Source: an uncultured bacterium (GTDB taxonomy: Bacteria; Bacillota; Clostridia; Lachnospirales; Lachnospiraceae). From it: 14,021 nt of DNA. Positions 13,642-14,021 of the stretch are shown here, piece by piece (the first letter of the stretch is position 1; every line of letters starts with the position of its first letter). The notes under the pieces were generated by a model. The model did no database searches, was not told where the DNA came from, and was given only the letters and a program-made list of their open reading frames with translations. The translations under genes were made by a program, and so were the position numbers. Where the stretch lies: NCBI GenBank assembly GCA_948467735.1, contig CAOKFN010000073.1, positions 1 to 14,021 of the forward strand, in the 5' to 3' direction.

Positions 13642-13686
13642 AAAGTACCCGAACAGCCGCCTATTGCCTAACTTCTCGGATACTTT
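13642..13686 (-). terminator. Hairpin just after tRNA-Lys
   Basis: AAAGTACCCGA (13642-13652) pairs with TCGGATACTTT (13676-13686), 11 pairs with one wobble. It begins six bases beyond the tRNA-Lys 3' end. The following TTTATTT on the minus strand is a weak T-run. It is probably part of tRNA transcript termination or processing. Confidence 0.45.
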
Positions 13687-13692
13687 TATTCG

Positions 13693-13765
13693 TGAGACAT
13701 GGGGGATTCGAACCCCCGACAACTTGATTAAAAGTCAAGTGCTCTACCACCTGAGCTAATGTCCC
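13693..13765 (-). tRNA. tRNA-Lys (anticodon UUU)
   Basis: A complete 73-base cloverleaf. Acceptor GGGACAT pairs with ATGTCTC (one G-T pair). The D-arm is GCTCAGGTGGTAGAGC, the anticodon stem CTTGA/TCAAG holds CTTTTAA (anticodon TTT), the T-arm is CGGGGGTTCGAATCCCCC and the discriminator is A. CCA is not encoded. Confidence 0.96.
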
Positions 13766-13807
13766 ATATAAAACAGCAGACATACTATACAACAATACAC
13801 TGCCCAG

Positions 13808-13879
13808 CAGGGCTAGCTGGATTCGAACCAGCGTCTGCAGCAGTCAAAGTGCTGTGCCTTACCGCTTGGCGATAGCCCT
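13808..13879 (-). tRNA. tRNA-Gln (anticodon UUG)
   Basis: A complete 72-base cloverleaf. Acceptor AGGGCTA pairs with TAGCCCT and the discriminator is G. The D-arm contains CCAAGCGG, the anticodon stem CAGCA/TGCTG encloses CTTTGAC (anticodon TTG), and the T-arm is GCTGGTTCGAATCCAGC. It is 42 bases upstream of tRNA-Lys and probably cotranscribed with it. Confidence 0.96.
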
Positions 13880-13970
13880 GTATTCAACACCAAACCTAAG
13901 GGCCGCTTGCAGCAAGCCTTTCCTTGCGCCGGAATCCATCTTCTATAAAGACTCCATTGATACGCGCAAA

Positions 13971-14021
13971 GGTGGATAAAGGGATTCGAACCCTTGGCCT
14001 CCAGAGCCACAATCTGGCGCG
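13971..14021 (-). tRNA. tRNA-His (anticodon GUG), cut by the window edge
   Basis: The 3' two thirds of a tRNA are present: anticodon stem CCAGA/TCTGG around TTGTGGC (anticodon GTG), T-arm AAGGGTTCGAATCCCTT, 3' acceptor strand TATCCAC and discriminator C, which is characteristic of bacterial tRNA-His. The 5' acceptor and D-arm lie beyond 14021. Confidence 0.9.

Noticed and set aside
13486..13722. Minus-strand open frames crossing the tRNA genes (also 11842-12136 and 13813-14010)
   Set aside because: They read through tRNA-Lys, tRNA-Leu, tRNA-Gln and tRNA-His and have no independent coding evidence.

Overview
The window looks like a chromosomal stretch from a moderate-GC, Gram-positive clostridial bacterium, most likely a gut Lachnospiraceae-type organism. 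This is inferred from strong GGAGG-type ribosome binding sites, occasional TTG start candidates, tRNA genes without encoded CCA, a consensus TTGACA-17-TATAAT promoter, and the flavour of the surface-sugar genes. No 16S or other decisive marker is present. The theme is cell-surface polysaccharide: nucleotide-sugar synthesis, lipid-linked sugar transfer and large GT-C-like membrane proteins, next to housekeeping genes and a tRNA cluster.

Layout. 1-277: leader without a gene, with a candidate promoter. 278-4615 (+): a compact, overlapping cassette. It holds a DegT/FdtB-type sugar aminotransferase, an FdtA/QdtA-type ketoisomerase whose start region is an 18-bp triplicate, a GtrB/DPM1-like GT2 glycosyltransferase, and a large polytopic membrane protein broken into two reading frames at a run of nine C's. 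4616-5059: no gene, but an inverted repeat, a bidirectional terminator and a degenerate 62-bp tandem repeat. 8831-5060 (-): DJ-1/PfpI protein, GDP-mannose 4,6-dehydratase, a small zinc-ribbon-like ORF, GDP-L-fucose synthase and a putative lipoprotein with calcium-loop-like motifs. 8832-9368: a non-coding region with three 72-bp tandem repeats that form hairpins, then promoters for a CYTH-family phosphohydrolase (+). 11807-9978 (-): an intact 609-residue paralogue of the broken membrane protein. 12021-11941 (-): tRNA-Leu. 13499-12117 (-): MATE efflux transporter. 14021-13693 (-): tRNA-His (partial), tRNA-Gln and tRNA-Lys.

How it fits together (inference). The aminotransferase and ketoisomerase would make an NDP-3-amino-3,6-dideoxyhexose. 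The GT2 enzyme would load a sugar onto polyprenyl phosphate. The GT-C-like membrane protein would then transfer it outside the membrane to a surface glycan. The minus-strand operon supplies GDP-L-fucose to the same or another glycan. The 4,6-dehydratase needed upstream of the amino-sugar pair is not in the window, unless the Gmd product is used.

The most notable observation is the C9 tract. Removing one C fuses the two frames into a 612-residue protein that matches the intact 609-residue paralogue along its length, with identical numbering of the N-terminal motif. This is a candidate phase-variable switch of a surface-glycan enzyme, or a frameshift mutation or homopolymer sequencing error.
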